From the NCBI RefSeq assembly GCF_008635795.1, contig NZ_VWRQ01000005.1:248001-312000 (forward strand): a stretch of DNA of 64,000 bases. Direction: 5' to 3'. Under the pieces are notes generated by a model. It had not been told where the DNA came from and made no database searches. It saw nothing but the letters and a program-made list of their open reading frames with translations. Below are positions 1 to 8,972 of the stretch, one piece after another. The DNA is from Paenibacillus tepidiphilus (lineage in GTDB: Bacteria > Bacillota > Bacilli > Paenibacillales > Paenibacillaceae). Within the stretch, counting starts at the first letter, position 1; every line of letters begins with the position of its first letter. The position numbers and the translations under genes are program-made.

Positions 1-1900
1 GGGCATATACGTGGATATTGTCGGACACTTTATCGAGCGCATCGTCATCCATCCGGCTGAGCTGGGTGCCGGTCAGCACGGAGCCGCCGCGCTGCAGAAT
101 GCCGAGCTGATGGGCAATCGCCTCGGCGGTTGTGCCGTGGTCTCCCGTAATCATCACCGTCTTGATGCCGGCCCGGCGGGTGACGCTGATGGCATCGCGG
201 ACCTCGCGCCGCGGCGGATCAATCATTCCGGTGAGCCCTACAAAGATCAGCTGGGATTCGGCTTCCTTCTCACTTTCAGCCGTTTCCCCGGAACGCAGCT
301 CGCGGTAAGCCATGCCGAGCACGCGAAGGGCTCCGGAGGCCATGCCTTCATTGGCTTCAAGCACCTTCTGGCGCAGCGTCGGCGTGCATGGCACGACTCC
401 GCCTTCCCAGAGCATATAAGCGCAATTATTCAGCAGCACATCCGGAGCGCCCTTGGTGCAGATCATTCGGCCGCCGGGATGGCCGACCAGCACGGACATC
501 AGCTTGCGCTCGGAATCAAAGGGGAACTCCTTCTCGCGTGCGAAGGTTACCGCCAGCGATTGCGCACTGAGTCCCATTTTGGCTGCGAGGGCGACCAGCG
601 CGCCTTCCGTAGGATCGCCCTTGAGCTCCCATACAGAAGCGGCGGCGGTTGTCTTGTCCGCTTCTGCTTTCTCCTTGCCCTTGCGCTTGCCCCGCGTCTC
701 CCCGGGAAAGGTCTCCACAATCTCCGCATTGCTGCACAGCGCGCCCACCTGCAGCAGCCGCCGCAGACTCTGGTCCGCCTTCAAATCAACCGGCCTGTTC
801 TTCTCCAATACCTGTCCGAACGGTGCATAGCCTTCACCGGTAACCTCCAGGCTGCGGCCGGCGGTCCACACCCTCGTCACCGTCATTTTATTCTGGGTCA
901 GCGTTCCCGTCTTGTCGGAGCAGATGACGGAGGCGCAGCCAAGCGTTTCCACGGACGGCAGCTTCCGGACAATCGCCTTACGCTTGATCATCCGCTGCAC
1001 GCCGAGCGCCAGGGCAATCGTCACAATGGCCGGCAGGCCTTCCGGGATGGCGGCTACCGCCAGACTGACGCCGGCGAGGAACATGGCTGGTGCGGGCTGG
1101 CCATGGAGAATGCCGGCCAGTACAACGACAATGGTCAAGCCGAGCGAGACATAGATCAGAATTTTGCCCAGCTGCTCCAGGCGGTGCTGCAGCGGTGTCT
1201 CCTGGGACTCTGTATTCTGGATAAGGTCAGCAATCTTGCCCATTTCCGTGTTCATACCCGTTCTTACAACCACGGCCTTGCCGGTGCCGCGTGTGACCAT
1301 CGTGCCCATGAAGCCGATGTTCTTCTGGTCGCCCAGCGGAATCTCCTCCGCATGGATCGCGTCGGCATGCTTGGACACAGGCAGCGATTCCCCGGTCAGC
1401 GCCGATTCCTCGGCATAGAGCGAGCTGCACTCCAGCCAGCGGACATCCGCCGGTACCCGGTCCCCGCTCTCCAGCAGCACGATATCACCGGGAACCAGAA
1501 GCCGCGCCGGCACGGTCACCTGCTGCCCGCCGCGCAGCACCTTGGCGGTTGGTGCGGAGAGCTGCTTGAGCGCACGGAGCGAGCGCTCGGCGCGGAATTC
1601 CTGCACAAACCCCAGAATTCCGTTAAGCACAATAATGGCAACAATCGTGACCGCATCCAGATATTCACCCAGAAGTCCCGATACCAGTGTCGCACCCATC
1701 AAGACCAGAACCATGAAATCCTTGAACTGGTTCAGCAGCAAGGTCAGCGGCGAGACCGTCTTGCCTTCCGAAAGCTCGTTGGCGCCGCTTTCCTGGCGCC
1801 TGGCCTCGGTTTCCTCTTCGCTCAGGCCCGTTTCGGGACGAACGCTAAGCAGCCTCTGCAGTTCTTCCGCACCGAGCCGGTGCCAGCTTTTTTGTTCCAT
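1..1900 (-). CDS. P-type Ca2+-transporting ATPase (PII/SERCA class), 3' end outside window
   Basis: The reverse strand is open from an ATG at 1900 to the window edge, about 633 codons, so the C-terminal membrane domain is missing here. The translation shows an N-terminal cation-ATPase segment, early membrane helices, the actuator motif TGES (near 1390), the phosphorylation motif DKTGT (902-916, catalytic Asp), a KGAP motif in the nucleotide domain, MITGDH near 150 and the hinge stretch ending in VYAR at the edge. This order is that of SERCA-like pumps exporting Ca2+ from the cytoplasm with ATP. It diverges from rqcH with a 191-base gap. Ca2+ rather than Mn2+ or Na+ is the usual substrate of this class but cannot be proved from the part seen. 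Confidence 0.9.
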   Translation of the reverse strand, partial: MEQKSWHRLGAEELQRLLSVRPETGLSEEETEARRQESGANELSEGKTVSPLTLLLNQFKDFMVLVLMGATLVSGLLGEYLDAVTIVAIIVLNGILGFVQEFRAERSLRALKQLSAPTAKVLRGGQQVTVPARLLVPGDIVLLESGDRVPADVRWLECSSLYAEESALTGESLPVSKHADAIHAEEIPLGDQKNIGFMGTMVTRGTGKAVVVRTGMNTEMGKIADLIQNTESQETPLQHRLEQLGKILIYVSLGLTIVVVLAGILHGQPAPAMFLAGVSLAVAAIPEGLPAIVTIALALGVQRMIKRKAIVRKLPSVETLGCASVICSDKTGTLTQNKMTVTRVWTAGRSLEVTGEGYAPFGQVLEKNRPVDLKADQSLRRLLQVGALCSNAEIVETFPGETRGKRKGKEKAEADKTTAAASVWELKGDPTEGALVALAAKMGLSAQSLAVTFAREKEFPFDSERKLMSVLVGHPGGRMICTKGAPDVLLNNCAYMLWEGGVVPCTPTLRQKVLEANEGMASGALRVLGMAYRELRSGETAESEKEAESQLIFVGLTGMIDPPRREVRDAISVTRRAGIKTVMITGDHGTTAEAIAHQLGILQRGGSVLTGTQLSRMDDDALDKVSDNIHVYA

Positions 1901-2091
1901 AATTACCCTTTCCCCTCCCGGTCGTTTCTTGACTTCCGGCGGCACATAGCTTTTCCACCCGTTCATGAGCCATTGTATTCATGGTCGTCCCAAATTATCA
2001 CCGCAGGAAACGGGCTTCTCCTTTTGCGCAGGGTGTCAATCTATGGCATCATAGAGAAGAGTTATCACATTTATGCGACAGGAGAACTTAT

Positions 2092-3978
2092 ATGGCATTA
2101 GACGGCATTGTTACCAGAGCGATCGTGCATGAGCTTCAGCCGTTCATCGGCGCACGCATCGGCAAAATATATCAGCCAAACACCCACGACCTGATCTTTA
2201 TTCTCCGTGGCTCCGGGGGAGGCGGCAAGCTGCTGCTCTCGGCCAATCCGACCTATCCGCGCCTGCATTTGACCGAAAGGAGCAGCATCAATCCGGCGGA
2301 AGCACCCATGTTCTGCATGCTGCTGCGCAAGCACTGTGAAGGCGGAATGATTGAATCGATTGCCCAGGTCGGAATGGAGCGCATTATTCATATCGATATC
2401 CGTACCCGGGATGAGCTGGGAGATGTCTCGGCCAAAAGAATAATCGTAGAGCTGATGGGTCGGCACAGCAACATTATTCTAACCGACCTGTCCACAGGCA
2501 TCATTATTGACGGAATCCATCATGTAACGCCGTCGATCAGCAGCTACCGGATCGTCATGCCCGGTGTCGCCTACACCGAACCGCCGCAGCAGCACAAGCT
2601 GAACCCGCTCACCACCGGGAAAGCGGAATTTATCCGGCTGGCGCTTGACGCAGAGGAGTCCGCGAAGCAGAAAGACGCTGAAGAAGAGCTGCCAGCCGAG
2701 GAGATGATCGAAGGCGACATCGCCTTGCTCGCCGGCCTTGGAGCAGAGAAGCGCCCGGATGGCAGCGGCGGCCCCTCCCCCTTTGCCGATTTCAGCGGCT
2801 GGCTGGTGCATGCATTCAGCGGCGTCAGTCCGCTTGTAGCCGGCGAAGTCGCGCTTCGGCTGAATAGCGGGACGGCTGACAGCCCACTCGCCGCAGATGA
2901 TTCCGGCGCTGCTCAGATGTGGGCAGCATTCGATGGCGTTATCTCTCCAGTACGGGAGAACAAATACTCCCCCGTCTGCGGTGCGAATGCCCGCGGCAAG
3001 CTTGTCTATTCGGCGATCCCGCTCACCTTCCCTGGAGAAGATCCCAAGCATTACAGTACGATCAGTGCTTGTATGGAGGACTTTTACGGCGACAAAGCCG
3101 AACGGGATACCGTCAAGCAGCGGGTAAGCGATCTGATCCGCTTCCTAACCAATGAACGGACCAAGAACATCAAGAAGCTGGACAATCTGCACAAGGATCT
3201 GGAGGAAGCCAAGGATGCGGACCACTACCGGATTTGCGGCGAGCTGCTGTTCGCTTCCCTTCACGCGGTCTCCAAGGGTGACAAGGAAATCCGGCTGGTG
3301 AATTATTACGATGAGGACCAGGCAGAGATCACTATCCCGCTTGACCCGCTGCTCAGCCCGTCGGACAACGCCCAGCGATATTTCAAGAAATACAACAAGT
3401 ACAAGAACAGTCTTATCGTCATCAATGAACAGCTGCTCAAGACTCGTGAGGAGATTGTGTATCTGGAGACGCTGCTGCAGCAGCTTGCCGACGCCTCGCT
3501 GAATGACATCGAGGAGATTCGCGAAGAGCTGGTCAGCCAGGGCTACCTGCGCGACCGCAGCAAAAAGGGCAGCAAGAAGAAGAAAAAGAACGCCCGCCCT
3601 ACCCTGCAGGTGTTCACCTCCTCTGAGGGCATCGACATTTATGTCGGGAAGAACAACCTGCAGAACGAATACTTGACCAACCGCCTGGCTGCGCCGGGCG
3701 ACACCTGGCTGCACACCAAGGATATTCCCGGCTCCCATGTGGTCATCCGCAGCGAGAGCTTCGGTGAGGCCACCCTCGAAGAGGCGGCACAGCTGGCCGC
3801 CTATTTCAGCCAGGCCAAGCAATCCAGCAGCGTTCCGGTGGACAGCACGCTGATCCGCCACGTCCGCAAGCCGAGCGGTGCCAAGCCGGGCTTCGTGATC
3901 TATGATCATCAGAAGACCCTGTTCGTCACACCGGATGAGGAGCGGATCAAGAGCTTGCCGAGCGCTTTGAAGAGTTAG
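2092..3978 (+). CDS. rqcH: RqcH / NFACT family ribosome quality control factor (Rqc2 homolog; older name FbpA)
   Basis: In the family, RqcH binds obstructed 50S subunits carrying peptidyl-tRNA and recruits tRNA-Ala to add C-terminal alanine tails. The 628-residue protein begins with the NFACT-N signature (MALDGIVTRAIVHEL), continues through a charged coiled-coil middle, and ends in an NFACT-R domain (LHTKDIPGSHVVI). The ATG at 2092 is chosen because AGGAGAA lies 6 bases upstream; an in-frame ATG at 1981 has no good ribosome site. The position matching the Asp-Arg pair of B. subtilis RqcH reads Glu96-Arg97. The protein is longer than the usual roughly 570 residues because of an acidic, Ala/Gly/Ser-rich insert at about 185-265. 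No clear terminator follows directly; the next strong hairpin is at 4610. Confidence 0.93.
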   Translation: MALDGIVTRAIVHELQPFIGARIGKIYQPNTHDLIFILRGSGGGGKLLLSANPTYPRLHLTERSSINPAEAPMFCMLLRKHCEGGMIESIAQVGMERIIHIDIRTRDELGDVSAKRIIVELMGRHSNIILTDLSTGIIIDGIHHVTPSISSYRIVMPGVAYTEPPQQHKLNPLTTGKAEFIRLALDAEESAKQKDAEEELPAEEMIEGDIALLAGLGAEKRPDGSGGPSPFADFSGWLVHAFSGVSPLVAGEVALRLNSGTADSPLAADDSGAAQMWAAFDGVISPVRENKYSPVCGANARGKLVYSAIPLTFPGEDPKHYSTISACMEDFYGDKAERDTVKQRVSDLIRFLTNERTKNIKKLDNLHKDLEEAKDADHYRICGELLFASLHAVSKGDKEIRLVNYYDEDQAEITIPLDPLLSPSDNAQRYFKKYNKYKNSLIVINEQLLKTREEIVYLETLLQQLADASLNDIEEIREELVSQGYLRDRSKKGSKKKKKNARPTLQVFTSSEGIDIYVGKNNLQNEYLTNRLAAPGDTWLHTKDIPGSHVVIRSESFGEATLEEAAQLAAYFSQAKQSSSVPVDSTLIRHVRKPSGAKPGFVIYDHQKTLFVTPDEERIKSLPSALKS

Positions 3979-4067
3979 CGAACAAGGAGCGTTGGGACAT
4001 TGATAGTTTTAAGGATCGTTGGTAGTTTGGTTGAGAAGGTTAAGACTAGAGAACTATCTAGTGTAGG

Positions 4068-4372
4068 ATGCGGCGGGGCTGCGGGAATACGGGAGCTCGG
4101 TGCCTTCGGGGATACGGGGCTATGTACGTGATACGGTGCCACAGGCTTCGGGGACACGTGCTACGAGGGCATCCGGGCGCTACGGGCCACGAGGGCCACG
4201 GACCGCGGGCTACGAGGGCTTCGGGGCCACGGACCGCGGGCTTCGGGGCCACGGGCCGCGGGCTACGAGGGCTTCGGGGCGCTACGGGCCACGGGCCACG
4301 GGACCACGGGCCGCGGGGCGCCACAGGCTACCGACTCCGGGCTACGTGCTACGCTGGGCCACATGTGCTTCA
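4068..4372. repeat. GC-rich degenerate tandem array A
   Basis: This stretch is built from short modules such as CTACGGG, CCACGGG, CTTCGGGG and GACCGCGGG repeated in varying order. A block reading GGGCTACGAGGGCTTCGGGG occurs at 4207 and again at 4260, a period of 53 bases. Open frames exist on both strands, but they are low-complexity Gly/Arg/Pro products without ribosome sites, so I read it as non-coding. It lies 41 bases before the four-palindrome element at 4413, the same arrangement as array B and its element. Confidence 0.8.
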
Positions 4373-4412
4373 AAACTTCCTGCCGCATGCCAGAACGCAG
4401 CAATTGATCGTA

Positions 4413-4597
4413 TAGTTGCACTTCGTACAACTATTATTAACCAAAGCGACCCTTTTTTCAGTTTAGCTGCACTTTGTGCAACTAAACTCCGGGTACAATG
4501 CCGAAATGGACGAAATCGCTGATTATAGTTGCACAAACTGCAGCTATTTCCAACAAACTCATATTTCCAAAGGGTTTAATTGTACAAAATACAATTA
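4413..4597. repeat. Four-palindrome dyad element, copy A
   Basis: Four 21-base imperfect palindromes start at 4413, 4464, 4526 and 4577. The unit is close to TAGTTGYA-N5-TRCAACTA. The first two carry a T-rich centre (CTTCG, CTTTG) and the last two the complementary CAAA-type centre, so the order is forward, forward, reverse, reverse and the 185-base whole has dyad symmetry about 4505. The last one extends to perfect 13-base arms around CAAAA (4572-4602). Starts are 51, 62 and 51 bases apart, exactly as in copy B at 38769. No gene is present. The function is unknown. Confidence 0.85.
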
Positions 4598-4609
4598 AAC
4601 CCTGTCAGC

Positions 4610-4660
4610 AAAGAACCTCCGATCCTCAGAAGCTAACGCTTCAGGATGCGGAGGTTCTTT
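4610..4660. terminator. Strong 51-base hairpin, possible terminator or part of the repeat island
   Basis: AAAGAACCTCCG (4610-4621) pairs with CGGAGGTTCTTT (4649-4660), and a second stem GAAGC-TAAC-GCTTC sits inside. The + side runs into GTGTTACTGTTTGTTTC, which is only moderately T-rich. It is 630 bases after rqcH. A second smaller hairpin (GCCGG...CCGGC, 4682-4718) follows before the convergent PHP gene. It could end read-through from either side. Confidence 0.5.
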
Positions 4661-4774
4661 GTGTTACTGTTTGTTTCTAATTGCCGGGCCCGATAGTAAA
4701 AGTACGAGTCGGTCCGGCAAAGCTTAATTAGTAAGTGTGTAACTCATTACGTGCCACTAGCGTCTTGCATTCAT

Positions 4775-5671
4775 TTATTTCTCCCGCTGCCCGCCTGCGG
4801 CTTCCCGCAGCTGCCGCAGTACATCCGCCGGGACGCGGACGCTGCCGATATCGCCATGGAAGACTACGCCCTGGCGTACGCCGTGGTAATCCGAGCCGCC
4901 CGTAATCAGCAGGCCGAATTCTTCGGCCATGGCGGCATATCTGGCAGCATCCTCGGGACTGTGGTCCGAGTGGTAGGCCTCAATGCCGCCCGGCTGTGCA
5001 GCGGCGATGATGCTCCGCACCAGTTCGTCATCCCCGTAGATCCCGGGATGGGCCAGCACCGGCACGCCGCCGGCTTCCCTGATCCATTCGCAGGCCGTCT
5101 CCGGGGCAATCCGCGGCGGCGACACATAGGCCGCCGCCCCTTCCGCGAGGTACTTGTCGAAGGCGTCGCGCATATTGTCGGCGGCGCCCAGCCGGACCAG
5201 CTCATCGGCGATATGGGGACGCCCGACGCTCTCGTCCGGCTTCAGCTCACGGCCCAGATTTGCCACGATCTGCTCCAGCGTAATGCCAATGCCCAGTTCG
5301 CGCAGCTTGGTCAGAATAGCTTCATTGCGCTGGGTGCGCGTGTCCCGCTGAGCTGCAAGGCGCGACAGAAACAGCTCTTGCTCCGTGTCGATGTAATAGC
5401 CCAGCACATGGATCTCCTTGCCGCCGGACCGGGTGCTGATCTCCACACCCGGCACCACCGCAATGCCGTATTGCCGTCCGGCCGCTACAGCTTCCGCAAC
5501 GCCGCTGACCGTATCATGGTCAGTGATGGCCACAGCGTCCAGCCCTTTCTCATGGGCCAGCCGCACATTCTCCGCCGGAGGCTGTTTGCCGTCCGATGCA
5601 ACTGTATGCGTATGTAAGTCACACCCGCCACTTTGTGCCGCAGCGGTCTTATCCAACTTGTCCTGCTGCAT
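4775..5671 (-). CDS. PHP-domain metal-dependent phosphoesterase (RNase AM / YciV-TrpH type)
   Basis: The 298-residue protein carries the PHP metal ligands: DLHTHTVASDG near the N-terminus (His20, His22), AITDHDTV, GVEIS, AHPG and GGSDYHG near the end. Family members hydrolyse 3',5'-nucleoside bisphosphates or act as 5'-3' exoribonucleases on short RNA; the exact substrate here is inferred. The start at 5671 has GGAG about 8 bases upstream. It overlaps the 3' end of the acetyltransferase gene by 23 bases, which suggests translational coupling. An in-frame longer form to 5761 would lie almost entirely inside the upstream gene and is less likely. Confidence 0.85.
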   Translation of the reverse strand: MQQDKLDKTAAAQSGGCDLHTHTVASDGKQPPAENVRLAHEKGLDAVAITDHDTVSGVAEAVAAGRQYGIAVVPGVEISTRSGGKEIHVLGYYIDTEQELFLSRLAAQRDTRTQRNEAILTKLRELGIGITLEQIVANLGRELKPDESVGRPHIADELVRLGAADNMRDAFDKYLAEGAAAYVSPPRIAPETACEWIREAGGVPVLAHPGIYGDDELVRSIIAAAQPGGIEAYHSDHSPEDAARYAAMAEEFGLLITGGSDYHGVRQGVVFHGDIGSVRVPADVLRQLREAAGGQREK

Positions 5672-6254
5672 TGACTCCACTCCAATCCTTAATATACCTG
5701 AGGCTGCTGTCATCCCATTCCTCACGGAGGATGCCCATCTTGATCGCATCGTAATATTCACCGCGTACGATCCGCGCCTTGCGGACCCGCGCTTCTTCCG
5801 CCATGCCGCATTTGGCCGCCAGCCTCATCATACGGATATTGCCCGACCAGGTGCCGATCCCCAGACGAACGGTGTCTACCGCCCGGAACAAGTACTCCAT
5901 CCACATGCCAAAGGCTTCGGTGCCGTAGCCACCGGACCAATAACGTGAATCGTAGATGGCGATGCCGATTTCGAACCAATTGGTCGCCTTATCGATCCAA
6001 TAGCGGCCCACAGTCCCTTTCAACTCACCGTCGATTTCAATGATTAGCCGGTTGCGGGGCGTATCTGTCCCGACTAACGGTAACTGTGTCCGGTAACGTT
6101 CGGCAAACTCTTCATACGTTTCTTCTTCAAGCGGTTCATAAGGCCCGTCCCATTGCAGAAATTCCCGGTCTTCCGCTTCGTAGCAATGATGATACATCTG
6201 CCGGATATCTTCCTCCGTCATATCCCTGAGTACAACCCGCTCACTGCGCAGCAT
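5649..6254 (-). CDS. GNAT acetyltransferase, RimJ/RimL-like
   Basis: A 201-residue protein with an N-terminal strand typical of RimJ/RimL enzymes (LRSERVVLRDMTEEDI), a central EIGIAIYDSRYWSGGYGTEA stretch matching the acetyl-CoA pyrophosphate loop (R/Q-x-x-G-x-G/A), and the C-terminal SGNIRMMRLAAKCGM motif. Such proteins acetylate the amino groups of proteins or small molecules from acetyl-CoA; the substrate is not predictable. It is the first gene of a two-gene unit with the PHP protein. An internal 65-base piece (6011-6075) is duplicated upstream of the gene at 6338-6403. Confidence 0.85.
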   Translation of the reverse strand: MLRSERVVLRDMTEEDIRQMYHHCYEAEDREFLQWDGPYEPLEEETYEEFAERYRTQLPLVGTDTPRNRLIIEIDGELKGTVGRYWIDKATNWFEIGIAIYDSRYWSGGYGTEAFGMWMEYLFRAVDTVRLGIGTWSGNIRMMRLAAKCGMAEEARVRKARIVRGEYYDAIKMGILREEWDDSSLRYIKDWSGVNAAGQVG

Positions 6255-6337
6255 AATAGAAATGATAACTCCCCCAATCTCCCGTTGATTAACGACATCT
6301 CTTTACATAGCATCGCTTCGCATAGCATCTCTCTTTA

Positions 6338-6403
6338 CAGTCCCTTTCAAACTCGCCGTCGATTTCAATGATTAGCCGGTTGCGGGGCGTATCTGTCCCG
6401 ACT
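6338..6403. repeat. Stray copy of an internal fragment of the adjacent GNAT gene
   Basis: Bases 6338-6403 repeat 6011-6075 in direct orientation with one inserted base and very few substitutions. Only the source copy lies in a gene. The copy is flanked by short repeats of CATAGCATC and CTTTACAG (6304-6340), which suggests a local slippage or template-switch event. The remainder of the 193-base gap to lysR shows nothing else clear. Confidence 0.85.
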
Positions 6404-6447
6404 TACAGCATCTCGCCTACTACCTGCATACTCGCCGCCCGCCCAAA

Positions 6448-7347
6448 TCACCGTTCGTTCGCATGCTGGCGCAAATAAGTCAGGAAGGTTACCGCCGAGA
6501 TCGGCAGCAGCGTCGACTTCAGATGAATGGCGTAGAACTGCCGCTTGAAGGACGCATCGGTGAGATCAACGATCTTCAAGAGACCCAGCGCCGCTTCATG
6601 CTTTACAGAGGAGGCCGAGATGATGGTCAGACCCAGACCCGCTTCAACCGCCGACTTTACGGCGCCTGTACTGCCCAGCTCCATCACCACCTGCATCGCC
6701 CCCGGGTCCTGTCCCTTGACCAGCAGCTCCTCCTCCATCACCCGGCGGGTTCCCGAGCCCTGCTCACGCAGCACAAACGGATACTGCAGCGCCTCCCCGA
6801 GCGTGACTTCCGTTCGTTCCGCCAGCGGATGATCCCCGGGAACGATCAGCTTCAGCTCATCGCCCATCACCGGCTCCACTTCCATATCCGGATGGGTTAC
6901 AGGCGCCTCGATCAGCCCGAAATTGAGCTGGTGCTTGAGAATCTCCTCCATGATCTGCGTCGTATTCATGACCTTCATCATGATGGAGATGTGCGGATAT
7001 TCCTTGCCGAACGGCCCAAGCAGCCGCGGCAGCACGTATTCTCCGATGGTCAGACTTGCCCCGAGCAGCAGCCGTCCCTCCAGCATATGAGTAAAGGCCG
7101 ACATCGCCTGATCCGTTTCCCGCATCAGCTGGATGCTGCGCAGCGCGAACGGGAGCAGGGTGCGGCCTGCTTCGGAGAGCATGATTTTTTTGCTGGAACG
7201 GTCGAACAGCTTGGTGCCGAAATAATCCTCCAGCGACTGCACCTGCATTGTCACCGCAGGCTGAGTCATATGCAGCGTCTGTGCCGCCGCCGAGAAGCTG
7301 CCCCGTTCCGACACAGTATAAAAAATATGGAGCTGATGAAAATTCAT
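6448..7347 (-). CDS. LysR-family transcriptional regulator (CysL/CbbR-like)
   Basis: A 299-residue LysR regulator. Residues 1-60 form the winged helix-turn-helix (MNFHQLHIFYTVSERGSFSA, then AAQTLHMTQPAVTMQVQSLE). The rest is a periplasmic-binding-like effector domain with the usual GxxVxSAVxxGLG-type stretch (GAVKSAVEAGLGLTIISAS). It probably responds to a small metabolite. No regulated neighbour can be assigned: the next gene on the same strand is separated by a terminator. AAGGGGT about 9 bases upstream supports the start. CysL and CbbR are the closest groups by general look; this is not proved. Confidence 0.85.
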   Translation of the reverse strand: MNFHQLHIFYTVSERGSFSAAAQTLHMTQPAVTMQVQSLEDYFGTKLFDRSSKKIMLSEAGRTLLPFALRSIQLMRETDQAMSAFTHMLEGRLLLGASLTIGEYVLPRLLGPFGKEYPHISIMMKVMNTTQIMEEILKHQLNFGLIEAPVTHPDMEVEPVMGDELKLIVPGDHPLAERTEVTLGEALQYPFVLREQGSGTRRVMEEELLVKGQDPGAMQVVMELGSTGAVKSAVEAGLGLTIISASSVKHEAALGLLKIVDLTDASFKRQFYAIHLKSTLLPISAVTFLTYLRQHANER

Positions 7348-7393
7348 GCTTCGTTAACCCCTTCATAATAACCTGGTATGCCAAAAAAATATG

Positions 7394-7428
7394 CCAAAAA
7401 AGGACATGCAGCGATAAAGCCGCATGTC
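7394..7428 (-). terminator. Intrinsic terminator after the gene at 7449
   Basis: On the minus strand GACATGC (7428-7422) pairs with GCATGTC (7409-7403) and is followed by TTTTTT. It ends the upstream minus-strand gene and insulates lysR. Confidence 0.75.
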
Positions 7429-7448
7429 TGCTTATAGTGCTGCCGGAG

Positions 7449-7892
7449 CTATTTGCGCCTGCGGCGCTTCCTGCCCGGCTTCTTCCGGCTGGGCTGCACC
7501 GTCCGTGCATAAAATCCCTTCAATTCCCGCAGCTGGGGCAACACGGAGATCCGTCCAAGAAAGGAGACGACGACCATGACATCAAGCGGCCTTCCAGAGA
7601 GGCTTGTCACTCCTTCCAGCCGGTTGAACTCCGCGATCATAACGATATCCTCGTCGATCAGATACGCGTTATACTCCGGAGCCTGGTATGACTTGATCCG
7701 GCGCTGCTTCAGGCGCTGCCATATCCATGCGTCCAGCTCCCCGGCTGCTTCGCCCTCCTGCAGAATCCGGTCCGCGTACCGGCCCCGCGCGTGAGGGGTG
7801 ATAGAGATATCAGCGACACAGTGTTCGTTCAGCATGATATGAAAAGGCTCATACGTCCTTTCCAATTCCATCCCCTTGAAGGACATCCTCAT
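7449..7892 (-). CDS. Conserved hypothetical protein with basic C-terminal tail
   Basis: About 147 residues. I do not recognise the family. The first half has a possible small alpha/beta domain (LNEHCVADISITPHARGRYADR), the middle a hydrophobic strand (DVMVVVSFLGRISV), and the last 12 residues are almost all Lys and Arg, which could bind nucleic acid. The ATG at 7892 has GGAG 5 bases upstream; GTG at 7904 and ATG at 7886 are alternatives. It is a single-gene unit ending in the terminator at 7394-7428. Confidence 0.65.
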   Translation of the reverse strand: MRMSFKGMELERTYEPFHIMLNEHCVADISITPHARGRYADRILQEGEAAGELDAWIWQRLKQRRIKSYQAPEYNAYLIDEDIVMIAEFNRLEGVTSLSGRPLDVMVVVSFLGRISVLPQLRELKGFYARTVQPSRKKPGRKRRRRK

Positions 7893-8006
7893 CACACTCC
7901 ACACAAAAAGGGTCTTGCCATGCTCTTATTGTTGTTCATCTTACCTTATCTGCACGGCTTGTTCAAGCATGTTCCCTTCCCGGTCTTCACCATGTTCGCC
8001 TCAGGC

Positions 8007-8972
8007 TCAGCTTGCAGACCCTATTAGGATGCCGGCATCGTCCACACAGCTGCTGCCCGGAATCCCCTTACATTTCTTCTTGAGCCGAGCCGACTCCCCC
8101 GACAGAGCCTCAATCGAATCAAAGCGCTGCCAGCGGTTCGTCACCACAGCGATGGAAATGGAGACGAGCGGAATTTCCTCCACAGTTCCCGAACGGCCTT
8201 CGGTCAGTACATAGCGCCTGGAGAGGTGTCCGGTATGATAGAAATCGAGCATCGATTTTTCAAACTGGCGGATAATGTCCCTGCAGCACTCTTCGTAACG
8301 GTAATGATTCAGACATATGATGAAGTCATCCCCGCCGATATGACCGAGAAAGCCATCCAGCCGCAGCGCGCTGTGCTTCAGAATTTCCGCTGTCGCCTGG
8401 ATCATCCGGTCGCCCTCCTTGAAGCCATATGTATCGTTATACGCTTTGAAGTGGTCCAGATCGATATACAGCACACTAAACTGCTCCTGCAGCAGCGACT
8501 TGACCAGCCGTTCGTTGATGCTCAGATTGCCCGGCAGTCCCGTCAGAGGGTTGAGGAAGCTTGCAGCCAGCGCCTGTATTTCGGCAAAATTAAGCAGCAA
8601 ATCCCGCACGCTGACGGCCCCGTACAGCTTGTCATCATGGGTGACCAGCACGTAATCGTACAGATGCTCATCGCTGCGGTTCATCGCGAGCTTGCTGACT
8701 TCGGTAATCGGCGTCCGGTAATCGACCAGCAGCGGGCTGTCGTCCATGACCAGCTCCACCGCTCTGCCCATGTATAGAGTATACCCGTAAAGCGTGCCGA
8801 TCTGCTGATAAAAGCGGATACGCATAATCAGCGCCACCGGCCGGCCATTTTCTGTCACGGCCACTCCATGCAGCTGCGGGTTCTTTTTAAAAATCCGGTC
8901 GACAACCTCGCATTTTTGATCGAGCGAAATTTCCGGAATCTGTTCGGCGATCTCACCGATCTGAAGAAACAT
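8007..8972 (-). CDS. CBS-domain diguanylate cyclase (GGDEF)
   Basis: 321 residues. The first ~130 residues form a CBS-like pair (NPQLHGVAVTENGRPVALIM; LVTHDDKLYGAVSVRDLLLN), and the rest is a GGDEF domain with the start signature DPLTGLPGN-like LNPLTGLPGNLSIN, the substrate strand VLYIDLDHFKAYNDTYGF and the active-site motif GGDDF. It should make cyclic-di-GMP from two GTP, with the CBS pair sensing an adenosyl ligand. Its start overlaps the stop of the EAL gene by 20 bases, so the opposing enzymes are co-translated. C-terminal extension after the GGDEF fold has three Cys/Lys-rich residues and no known domain. Confidence 0.88.
   Translation of the reverse strand: MFLQIGEIAEQIPEISLDQKCEVVDRIFKKNPQLHGVAVTENGRPVALIMRIRFYQQIGTLYGYTLYMGRAVELVMDDSPLLVDYRTPITEVSKLAMNRSDEHLYDYVLVTHDDKLYGAVSVRDLLLNFAEIQALAASFLNPLTGLPGNLSINERLVKSLLQEQFSVLYIDLDHFKAYNDTYGFKEGDRMIQATAEILKHSALRLDGFLGHIGGDDFIICLNHYRYEECCRDIIRQFEKSMLDFYHTGHLSRRYVLTEGRSGTVEEIPLVSISIAVVTNRWQRFDSIEALSGESARLKKKCKGIPGSSCVDDAGILIGSAS

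Noticed and set aside
11..2101. Long open frame (696 codons) on the plus strand
   Set aside because: It is antisense to the P-type ATPase, whose motifs (TGES, DKTGT, TGDH) are clear on the minus strand; the plus product is low in conserved features.
2098..3909. Antisense frames inside rqcH
   Set aside because: RqcH is complete and recognisable; the antisense frames lack start support.
4068..4522. Open frames of 88-140 codons in array A
   Set aside because: Low-complexity Gly/Arg/Pro products of a tandem array in several frames.
6463..7368. 301-codon frame antisense to the LysR gene
   Set aside because: The LysR product is clearly real; the antisense product is Gln/His/Arg-rich noise.
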